Positions 38,401 to 45,231 of a stretch of 64,000 bases of DNA are shown here, piece by piece; position 1 is the stretch's first letter; each line of letters starts with the position of its first letter. A program made the translations under genes and the position numbers. The notes beneath the pieces were generated by a model that did no database searches, was not told the origin of the DNA, and worked only from the letters and a program-made list of their open reading frames with translations. The DNA is taken from contig CADCVH010000102.1 of NCBI GenBank assembly GCA_902806085.1, forward strand, positions 62,001-126,000, given 5' to 3'. Source of the stretch: an uncultured Rubrobacteraceae bacterium (GTDB lineage Bacteria; Actinomycetota; Rubrobacteria; Rubrobacterales; Rubrobacteraceae).

Positions 38401-39165
38401 CACGACGCGGCCGTCGGCGGAGATCATACGGTACTCAAAATCGTGGTCCTTCTTCTCCGCCACCGCCTTGCGGCAGAAAGAGACCGCCCACTCCCGGTCC
38501 TCGGGATGGATGTGATCCTGCCAGAACGAGGGTTCCCGCGTCCAACGTTGCGTCGCGTAGCCGAGGATGGCCTCGGCCTGGTCGCTCACGAAGGTGAAAC
38601 GCAGGGTCCGGGCCTCCCCCTTCCAGATGATTGCCTCGACGGAGCCGACCAGTTCCTCGTACTCTCGCCTCAAGGCGTAGATCTCTTCCTCGGCCCTCTT
38701 GCGTCGGGTGATATCGCGGGAACTGACCACCACCCCCCCGACCGCCGGGTCGCCGAGGAGGTAGGTACCTACGCTCTCTATCCACCGCCAGGAGCCGTCC
38801 TTGTGCCTGAAGCGGTACTCGACCCTGTTCCTGACCACGCCTACCTCCGACAGAGCCTTTTCGGTCTCTTCGAGGACGTGAGAAAGGTCGTCGGGGTGCA
38901 CGTGGACGAGGACGTTCGTGCCGACTATCTCCTCGGGATCGTAGCCAAGGACCCGACCCCAAGCCAGGTTGGCGTAACGCAGGGTGCCGTCCGGGTCGAC
39001 GATGCTCACGATCTCGGAAGAGTTTTCCACGGCAGCGCGCGCCCACCCATCATCCCACGGCGCACCGTTCGCATGCCCGGGTTCGACGGCATGGCTGGAG
39101 GCATCATTCGGGAGATCTTCTCGGTTCCGCTTCAAGGGTTCCAATGCTCCATCTCCGGCCCCCAT
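35461..39165 (-). CDS. Six-PAS GGDEF-EAL c-di-GMP enzyme
   Basis: A 1,234-residue cytosolic protein. Six PAS domains occupy about residues 42-800; each ends in a D(I/V/M)TERK-like motif, and several show the PAC pattern (GSWRWIESVG, GSWRHLQAVG, GGEVRVVHRQ). The GGDEF domain (805-970) has DPLTDLPNR, inhibitory RPGD and RFGGDEF. EAL (985-1230) keeps LEALARW, VNLSAKQL, DVTETV, VDDFGVGYSS, LKIDRSF, AEGVESE and AQGYHF. Both catalytic activities look possible. ATG 39165 is the start. The six sensor domains suggest several redox, oxygen or small-molecule inputs. It lies directly downstream of the two HD-GYP genes on the same strand. Confidence 0.93.
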   Translation of the reverse strand: MGAGDGALEPLKRNREDLPNDASSHAVEPGHANGAPWDDGWARAAVENSSEIVSIVDPDGTLRYANLAWGRVLGYDPEEIVGTNVLVHVHPDDLSHVLEETEKALSEVGVVRNRVEYRFRHKDGSWRWIESVGTYLLGDPAVGGVVVSSRDITRRKRAEEEIYALRREYEELVGSVEAIIWKGEARTLRFTFVSDQAEAILGYATQRWTREPSFWQDHIHPEDREWAVSFCRKAVAEKKDHDFEYRMISADGRVVWLRDIVRVGFEDGVPSQLFGVMVDITERKWAQEEFERLGRQNELILDSAGEGIFGLDARGNTTFANPAAARMLGWDAKELVGRSQHEIIHHTRPDGTPYPKEECPIYEALADGKVHHVDGETFWRKDGMGFPVEYTSTPIQEGGEVIGAVVTFRDVTERRRAEEALRRSEEHFRSLIRNASDIVTLYEADGTVRYASPALERVLGYEPAERVGALSFELIHPDDVARAREAFADILRGPNQSVAVEVRARHRDGSWRHLQAVGTNLLDDPSVGAIVLNGRDITERKEAEEALREAEERYRTLVEQIPAVSYIDWADGSDRPLYTSPQIEEMLGYTPEEWLEGRLWTQRLHPGDRERILAADERFEAGGGRFDEEYRLLARDGSVVWVREQAVLVKDEAGEPLYWQGVLFDMTERKEAEEAVQRSATRLAEAQRLAHLGGWEWDIRTGEISWSDEAYRIYGLSPQELVPSFERFMEIVHPDDRELLEGVINGALDGHRAYDVEHRIVRPGGEVRVVHRQAGVVRGEGGEPLRMVGTVHDVTERKTLEGQLEHRALHDPLTDLPNRTLFVDRLEQALRRARRQRGRKVAVLFVDLDNFKVVNDSLGHKVGDSLLAVLAERVRWSLRPGDTLARFGGDEFTVLVEDIYDPADAVQVAERITAELRRPFVLEGRELFASASIGIALGESATKGTEDLLRDADTAMYRAKEERSGYCMFDPKMYERAVRRLELENDLRKAVESGEFAVLYQPIVRLETGETWGLEALARWDHPRRGLLDPSEFVPVAEESGLIIPIGNRVLEEACRRTKGWQDRYPRTPPLILSVNLSAKQLRRPELAETTEYILRETGLDAGCLTLDVTETVYIKALEGNTPALDGLKKAGVRISVDDFGVGYSSLSYLKRLPADILKIDRSFTAGLGEDIEDTAIVRMVIELAHTFSMKVVAEGVESEEQAASLREMGCDMAQGYHFARPLRPEEVPGFLAR

Positions 39166-39376
39166 CCTACTAGCGGCAAGTATACATCCCGTTTGCGGAA
39201 GTCCCGATCGACCGACCCTCGCGGACCTGGTACGTTACTAACTCCAGAAGGCGCCTCACGCTGGATCAAGCCGTATCCTCGCTCTTTGCCACGACACGTT
39301 GCCGGCGACTCCATTTTTGTGGGACCGTGGCCAACCTATCGGGGTCAGCGCGACCTCCGATGCCGGTCAACGAACG

Positions 39377-41482
39377 TCACTTGGATGCGGCTCGCCCTCG
39401 CACGGCGAGGTCGTCTGCGTGCGGGTCGTAGGGCCTCAGGGCCACCCGAGACAGCGCCTCCGCAACGTTCGGGTCGAACTGAGTACCGGCTTGGCGCACG
39501 ATCTCCTCCAGGGCCGCCCTGACGGACATTCGGCTGCCGTACGGGCGCTCGCGCCTCATCGAGTCGAAGGCGTCGGCCACGGCGACCACCCGCGCGACGA
39601 GCGGGATCTCCTCGGCGCGCAGACCGTTGGGGTAGCCTAGGCCGTCGAAGCGCTCGTGGTGATGAAGGATCGCGGGCGACGCGGGCGAAAGTTCGGGGAT
39701 AGGTGCCACTATCTCAGCGCCGATCGTGGGGTGCCGCTTTATGACGGCGTACTCCTCGTCGGTTAGAGCGCCCGGCTTGTGCAAGATCCGGTCGGGCATA
39801 CCGATCTTACCGACATCGTGGAGCAGGGCCCCGACCGCGAGCGCGTCGAGTTGCTCTTGGTCGAACGACAGGGCGCGTCCGATGCGGTCGGCGGTTCGGG
39901 AAACGCCCGCCGAGTGGCCTGCCAGGTACGGGTCGCGCGCCGACATGGCCTTGACAAACCCCTGGACGAAGGGCAGGCTCGCGTCTGCGGGGCCTCCTCC
40001 GAAAGGTTCTCGGGCGCCGACGGCGGCACCGGCCACGGCACCGGCCACCTTCTCTTTTTTGCCGCACGCGTCCTCCAGCGCGAGAAGCGCCGTTGCTACG
40101 AGCGCATCGGCGCCTTTCGCCCCCGCCCCCGGCAGCACGAAGGCCACCGCCGCTTCCGCGCGAGGCCCGGCCAGTCCCTTAGATTCTTGGTCGACGAGCC
40201 GCTTTAGTGCGCGGGCCTTTCCAGCTGCCTCCGCCTCTCCGCTGGATTTCGCCAAGACGACGAGCGTGGCCTCCCCGTATCGGAAGGCCCGACGTCCGCC
40301 GATCCTGAGCCTTCCCCCGAGGCGAACTAGTAGGTCCTCCACCGAGGACGACGCCCCAGCAGCCAGCCTTACGGCCAACACTGCCGGCGCACTACCCGCG
40401 GAGAGCTCCTGGCGCAGGACGCGGCCTAGCGAAGCCGAGTTCGGCAGGCCAGACGACACATCTAGCCCGCCCGCGGCGTCCGGGCTTCGCTCCAGCGCGG
40501 GTCGGATGCCGGCCGCGAGCCGCAGTAGGTCACGTTCCCCTTGCGCACCCACCCGACCGCCCCCGACGACTATGGCTCCCCAACTCTCCTCTCCGGCCAC
40601 GCCCACCGGCACCGCCACGAAGCCTTCCACGCCGTGGACCGCTTCCTCCAGCCGCACGGCGCCACCCTCGCGACAACTCCAGAGCACGAGGCGCTGCACG
40701 TAAGGGTGCCACCAACTGGGACAGGCGTCGAAATTCCCTCGCATGACCGTGCGGTGCAGGTTGCCCCTGAGTGAGGTCACGTGCCCGTAGGAGGCCCCTG
40801 CGACCGCACACGCGGCCTCCGCCGCATACTCGAGGGCTGACTCGATGCCCAACGCGCCGAGGGCCGGACCCAAGGCGTCTGCCTGCGCGGCGACCCTGCC
40901 GGCTCGGCTCCTCTCTGTCGCGGCGGCGGCCGAGCTTTCGGCCGCGCTTGCACGAAGCGCGCGTACGTTGAAGCCCACGAGAAGCACCGAAGCGCAGAAC
41001 ATCGTCAGAAGCGTCATCCTGAAAGCGAACAACGTCGAGCCTAGCCCGTCCCATCCTTCCGCGACGAGTGTCGCTAGCAGACACCCCCCGATCAGAACCA
41101 CCGCCCCGCCGGCGCCCTCGATCCGGGCCCGCCCGTGGCTACCCGATCGGCGCGCGAGGTTCATCAGCGAGAGCGCCGCCAGGAAATACAACGGGAAGAA
41201 GGCGGAGCCGCCTCCGCCGGTCTCTGCGACGAGGACGCTCACGACCGAGGCGTCCGCGGTGACGCCAACGATCCTCCACCGGCAAAGGACCTCCGGCCGG
41301 AAGGTCGCCAACAGCCCGGAGAGCGCGGCGAAGAGCGCCGCCAAGTAAGCCCACATGGTGTCCTCGAACGTCCACGATAGACCCAGGGAAAAGAGCACCG
41401 TAGCCGCGAGCGCGGTGCGGATCAGGCCCTCCCACGACCCCGGGATAGCCCGCGACGATGCTTTGGTGCGCCCGTCGATCAC
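39377..41482 (-). CDS. Membrane HD-GYP c-di-GMP phosphodiesterase with degenerate GGDEF
   Basis: Starting at GTG 41482, which overlaps the upstream TGA as GTGA and follows GGTGGAGG, the product has 701 residues. About six N-terminal helices (residues 20-190) precede a GAF-like domain (200-350). A GGDEF-like fold follows (about 360-490) in which the active-site motif reads FRYGEATLVVLA, so it is catalytically dead. The HD-GYP domain (about 520-690) is intact: LLHDVGKIGMPD, KRHPTIGAE, ILHHHERFDGLGYP and ARVVAVADAFDSM. It should degrade c-di-GMP at the membrane. Overlap with the preceding HD-GYP-like gene indicates coupled translation and perhaps a complex. Confidence 0.9.
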   Translation of the reverse strand: MIDGRTKASSRAIPGSWEGLIRTALAATVLFSLGLSWTFEDTMWAYLAALFAALSGLLATFRPEVLCRWRIVGVTADASVVSVLVAETGGGGSAFFPLYFLAALSLMNLARRSGSHGRARIEGAGGAVVLIGGCLLATLVAEGWDGLGSTLFAFRMTLLTMFCASVLLVGFNVRALRASAAESSAAAATERSRAGRVAAQADALGPALGALGIESALEYAAEAACAVAGASYGHVTSLRGNLHRTVMRGNFDACPSWWHPYVQRLVLWSCREGGAVRLEEAVHGVEGFVAVPVGVAGEESWGAIVVGGGRVGAQGERDLLRLAAGIRPALERSPDAAGGLDVSSGLPNSASLGRVLRQELSAGSAPAVLAVRLAAGASSSVEDLLVRLGGRLRIGGRRAFRYGEATLVVLAKSSGEAEAAGKARALKRLVDQESKGLAGPRAEAAVAFVLPGAGAKGADALVATALLALEDACGKKEKVAGAVAGAAVGAREPFGGGPADASLPFVQGFVKAMSARDPYLAGHSAGVSRTADRIGRALSFDQEQLDALAVGALLHDVGKIGMPDRILHKPGALTDEEYAVIKRHPTIGAEIVAPIPELSPASPAILHHHERFDGLGYPNGLRAEEIPLVARVVAVADAFDSMRRERPYGSRMSVRAALEEIVRQAGTQFDPNVAEALSRVALRPYDPHADDLAVRGRAASK

Positions 41483-42936
41483 CGCGCCTCCACCGCGCTC
41501 CCGAAGCTTCCGCTTGGCCCATGGCGCCTCCGCTTTCCCTGGGACGGGAAAGCGAATCGATGGTCGTCGGCCATCCTGTAGCCTTCGGTTTCCATGTCGA
41601 GTATCCGCAAGAACGCCCGGACCACCATCCCATCCAGCTGTGTATCCGCGCCCTTGCACAGTTCCCCCCTCGCTTCTGGAGGACTCTTCCCAGGATGTCG
41701 CGGTCCATCGAGCACCATCGCGGCGTAGGCCTGCGCGACGGCGAGTACTTTGGCTTCGAGGGGGATCCAGGATCCCCTGAGCTTGTCCGGGTAGCCGCGC
41801 CCGTCGGGCCTCTCGTGGTGCCACCTCACCCACGAGGCCATCTCCGCGTACTCGGGTACGGCGGCTAAGACCTTCTCCCCGCGGGTCGGGTGCTCGGCGA
41901 TCTGATGCTTTGCGACGGAGTTGAGCTTGCCCGCGCTCAACAACAGTTCTTCCGGCAGCCCGAACATGCCTATGTTGTGCAGGAGCCCGGCCAAACGCAG
42001 GCGTCCCACACAGACCTCGTCGAGCTTCAACTCGCTGGCCAGGTCGGCGGCGTACACAGAGGTGGCCGCCGCGTGCCGGTGCGTGTAACCGTCTCTGCGT
42101 CCGAGTTCCTGAACCATCATGGTCCCGAACGCCGCGTTAGAAGTCGCGAGGGCCGCTTCCAGGGAGGCGTTCCGTCGCTGCAACTGTCCTACCTTCTCTG
42201 TCTGCTGCCGCGAATGGTGCACGAGCGCCCGGCTTCCCAAAGAGCCCACGAACACAAGCAAGATGCCGAGCGGCCCGTAGGTTGCCAGGGCCATCACCCC
42301 GAAGGCGGCCGTGAGTATATCTATGGCATTAGAGGCAAGGTAAGGTTGCGTACTCTCTCGCCAACTCCGGTAGAGGGATTGGCCGTACTTCGCCTTTAGC
42401 AAAGCGCTGTCCAACGTCGCGTTCGCCGCCACCAGCGTCGTTCCGGCCACCAGCGCCCCGTAAAAGAGGTCCGCAGAAGGTTTCAGGTCGCCGGTCAACC
42501 AGGGATCGGCGACGAACGAAAAGACCACACCCGAAAGGAAGACGAGGATGACCGTGTGACTCACCTCGTAGATCGTCCTAAGCCAACTACCTCTTCCGAC
42601 GAAAAGGTCGGCGGGGAGGGCTGCCAGGGCGGCCCACAAGGGGCCCAAGACGGCAACCGCCGCTATAAGCCCGATGTCCGTGGGGCTCACGGTGACGCGA
42701 TTGCTGACGCGATTGCTGACGCGATTGCTGACGCGATTGCTGACGCGATTGCTGACGCGATCGCTGACGCGCGTCGAAAACGCTTCGCCAAACAGGATAA
42801 AACCGGTGAAGATCGCGACTCCCAGAAGCAGGCGCCGGTCGAACATCTCCCCGTAGGTGTAGATCCACGAAGCGCACAGCGCTGTGGCGAGCACGGCCAA
42901 GGCTCCTACAAGAGCTTTAAGGCGAGCTTCGTTCAC
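41479..42936 (-). CDS. Membrane HD-GYP-like protein with HD changed to HN
   Basis: From GTG 42936 (AGGAG 8 bases upstream) the product has 485 residues. An N-terminal membrane region of about seven helices (10-245) is interrupted after the second helix by SNRV repeats (about residues 55-81). A short coiled segment (255-285) leads to an HD-GYP domain. Its metal-binding HD pair is HN (H320-N321 in GLLHNIGMFGLPEE, Asn codon 41976-41974), while HHERPDGRGYP is kept. Loss of the Asp ligand predicts reduced or absent phosphodiesterase activity, perhaps leaving a c-di-GMP sensor or partner for the overlapping downstream HD-GYP protein. The long upstream extension of the frame lacks helices and is not included. 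Confidence 0.85.
   Translation of the reverse strand: MNEARLKALVGALAVLATALCASWIYTYGEMFDRRLLLGVAIFTGFILFGEAFSTRVSDRVSNRVSNRVSNRVSNRVSNRVTVSPTDIGLIAAVAVLGPLWAALAALPADLFVGRGSWLRTIYEVSHTVILVFLSGVVFSFVADPWLTGDLKPSADLFYGALVAGTTLVAANATLDSALLKAKYGQSLYRSWRESTQPYLASNAIDILTAAFGVMALATYGPLGILLVFVGSLGSRALVHHSRQQTEKVGQLQRRNASLEAALATSNAAFGTMMVQELGRRDGYTHRHAAATSVYAADLASELKLDEVCVGRLRLAGLLHNIGMFGLPEELLLSAGKLNSVAKHQIAEHPTRGEKVLAAVPEYAEMASWVRWHHERPDGRGYPDKLRGSWIPLEAKVLAVAQAYAAMVLDGPRHPGKSPPEARGELCKGADTQLDGMVVRAFLRILDMETEGYRMADDHRFAFPSQGKRRRHGPSGSFGSAVEAR
42697..42768 (-). repeat. 12-bp in-frame tandem repeat, six units, encoding SNRV
   Basis: gcgattgctgac is repeated at 42697-42756 (five perfect copies), plus a one-base variant gcgatcgctgac at 42757-42768. 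On the minus strand the array encodes VSDRV followed by five SNRV units in a loop between membrane helices. Confidence 0.97.
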
Positions 42937-43381
42937 AGCACAAACTCCTCTTGCCAACCGTGGTTTCCGTCGCCATCGCCCCGTATTGTGGCAGGACAGG
43001 CTAGTACACTGCAAGGAACACGAAAAACCCGGGGTGATCCGCGCGGTTACCGGGCCCTGTGACGGAAAAGCACGATCTAACCTCCCCCCGATCGTCCATA
43101 CCTTGATGCCACGGTTCGCCCCGTGCACGCTGCGAACCGCTGCCGGCAACGGCGGGGCCCCCGGCGGGCCCCCGGCGGGTCCCTTCACCCCATGCTGCCG
43201 AATAAGGCACCGCTCGTGGGCGCCTAGACGCTACCACTTCTCGCGGGACACACTCCTCGCGGGACACACTCTACCCCTTTCAGGCTTTATCGTGCCCGTG
43301 TCGTTGCCGCAGTTCGTAGCCTTTTGGCCGTAACGTCTCGCCCCGGCGATCACGGAGACCAACGGTGGCGGTCTACGGTCG
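42937..43381. other. Non-coding interval with short tandem duplications, 445 bp
   Basis: A possible minus promoter, TTGCAG-N18-CACAAT, lies just upstream of the HD-GYP gene. GTACTAGCCT (minus strand, 43007-42998) recurs elsewhere. GC-rich 11-bp repeats of the cccccggcggg type occur at about 43150-43181. No gene is called. Confidence 0.4.
43241..43271. repeat. 16-bp tandem duplication
   Basis: tcgcgggacacactc occurs at 43241-43255 and again at 43257-43271, separated by one c. It lies downstream of the start region of the HD-GYP gene and about 110 bp beyond the MFS gene stop. Confidence 0.9.
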
Positions 43382-44575
43382 TTACGTTTCTCGGGCCTGC
43401 TTGCCCGTTGCCGCGATCACGAACAACAGAACGAGCAGGCCGGCTCCGGCTGTTGCGAGCCCGGAGAGGAGGTACGTCTGGCGCGCTCCGAAGGCGTCCA
43501 CGAGGAGTCCCCCCGTGGGGTAGGCCAGAGCCTCAGCCGCGCTAAAGCCTGTGAAACGCACGGAGAAGACACGGCCGAGGAAGGCATCCGGCACCCGAGT
43601 TTGTAGGACCGTGTCCGTAACGACGTTGTCTATGCCGTTGGCTACCCCGGCGATCGCTAGCGCGCCGAGCGCCACGGCGAAGGCTGGTGAGAGCCCCACC
43701 CCGCCCAAGGCGAGGGCCCACGCGAAGACACCCACGAAGTAGACTGGCAGCAGGGGCACCCTGTCGCCCAAGATGCCCATGCCCGCGCTGCCGATCACCA
43801 TACCTGCACCCCAGATACCCACGAGCAGGCCGTAGCCGGCGTCGCCGGTGCCGAAGGTTTGCTTGGCGAGGAACACCTCCGCGGGCGTCGCCAAGTCGGT
43901 CGCCAGCACGGTGAAAAACGCGCCGGTGACCATTGCTAGGGGCACGCGTGCTCCCGCGAGGTAGCCGAGCCCGGACCTGAGCTCGAAGAGGAATCCTTCG
44001 CCTGGCTCCGCCTCCGCACGTGGGAGGGGTATGCGGGAGAGGAGCGCGGCGGAGAACAGGAAAGTCGCAGCGTCCAGTAGGAAGGCGGCGCGCACGCCTA
44101 TGCCCGCCACAAGGAGGCCGCCCAACGCGGGTCCAACGGTTATAGAGATGCTGAAGGTGGCGCTGATGAGGGCGTTCGCCCGCGTGAGGTCCCCCTCACC
44201 GACCACGCCCGGGAACGCGGCTCGCACGGTAGGGTTGAAGAGCGCGCGGGCGGCTCCCATAAGGAAGATCAGGGCGTAGAGGAAGGCGAGGTCTCGGACG
44301 AAGATCAGCCCCACGGCCAGGAGCGCGCGGACGAGGTCGCTCGCCACCAGGATGGCCCGCCTGTCGAGCCGGTCTGCCAATACACCTAAGAAAGGACTGG
44401 CGAGGGTCGGCAGCAGGCGGGCGACGAGTGCCCCCCCCACCGCCGACGCGCTGCCCGTGGTCTGGACGATCAGAACGACGAGCGCGACCATCGACACGGC
44501 GTCGCCGACGAACGAGGCGGCTTGGCCGACCCAGAGTTGCACGAAACGGCTGTTCGAAAGCAATGGGCCGTTCAA
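43382..44575 (-). CDS. MFS exporter, DHA3-like
   Basis: A 397-residue membrane protein with about 12 helices. The N-terminus LLSNSRFVQLWVGQAASFVGDAVSMVAL and GVLADRLDRRAILVASD (motif A) are typical of the drug:H+ antiporter 3 group (EntS/MefA-like exporters). LTRANALISA and RVPDAFLGRVFSVRFTG occur in the same family. Such proteins expel macrolides, siderophores or other amphiphiles. The TTG start has AAGGAGGG about 10 bases upstream. It has no co-directional partner within 400 bp, so the substrate is unknown. Confidence 0.85.
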   Translation of the reverse strand: MNGPLLSNSRFVQLWVGQAASFVGDAVSMVALVVLIVQTTGSASAVGGALVARLLPTLASPFLGVLADRLDRRAILVASDLVRALLAVGLIFVRDLAFLYALIFLMGAARALFNPTVRAAFPGVVGEGDLTRANALISATFSISITVGPALGGLLVAGIGVRAAFLLDAATFLFSAALLSRIPLPRAEAEPGEGFLFELRSGLGYLAGARVPLAMVTGAFFTVLATDLATPAEVFLAKQTFGTGDAGYGLLVGIWGAGMVIGSAGMGILGDRVPLLPVYFVGVFAWALALGGVGLSPAFAVALGALAIAGVANGIDNVVTDTVLQTRVPDAFLGRVFSVRFTGFSAAEALAYPTGGLLVDAFGARQTYLLSGLATAGAGLLVLLFVIAATGKQARET

Positions 44576-45231
44576 CGCCGTCTTCCCTCCTTCGATGGGC
44601 CGTCACAGCGGGTCGACCATAGCCTCCTTCGTTCCTTACGTTTTCCAGAGGCTGGTCGCGAAGGTCTCCTTGCGCCGCCTCCCCGATCGCCCTCCTGGAC
44701 GCTCCCAAGCCGCCGAAGACGGCTGCCTGGGAGCCATCCGGCCTTATCAAGAACACGAAATCGGGCTGCCCCTCGTAAAGCCGGTACCCGCACGGCAGAT
44801 TCGGTTTGTTCGCTTCGCCCGTTCGCTGCCCCCTCGCTCCTTCGAGCATCATGGTACACGGTTCGCGGTGCTCCTCCCGACCGCGTGGATCGTGACCGTG
44901 TGTAACCAGACCCGCCGGGCCGATGGAGCTCATGGTGAACGGAACGTCCCTGGCGCGTAACCGAGCGCTAAGGCATGATCTGATGGGTGGTCCGAGGCGG
45001 TTAGAAACCTTTCCCGGCCGGGTCGTCGAAAGGCACCCTGCTAGCGGGTTCACCTAATGTTCAAGGCTTTGCTCCGTTTTGCACAGATGGCTTCCGGACG
45101 GGGACGCGGCCGTGCTCGCTGGGTCCGGTCCGCGCCTTTCTGCTATCATCGTGCCGGTGTGGGTTGCCCCGAGTAAACGTCGACCGCGCGGTACGATCGC
45201 GGCAGGGGCGGCGAGAAGAAAGGTAACTCTC
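44576..45231. other. Intergenic region between divergent genes, 656 bp
   Basis: This stretch separates the MFS gene and the histidine kinase gene. A minus-strand stretch (about 44,660-44,850) encodes YRLYEGQPDFVFLIRPDGSQ, which looks like real protein but has no clean start or stop; it may be a relic. TATCAT at about 45,142 could be a -10 box for the kinase. Confidence 0.35.

Noticed and set aside
41483-41833. N-terminal extension of the second HD-GYP protein
   Set aside because: It lies inside the upstream gene in another frame and is Arg-rich low-complexity sequence; the GTGA start is supported.
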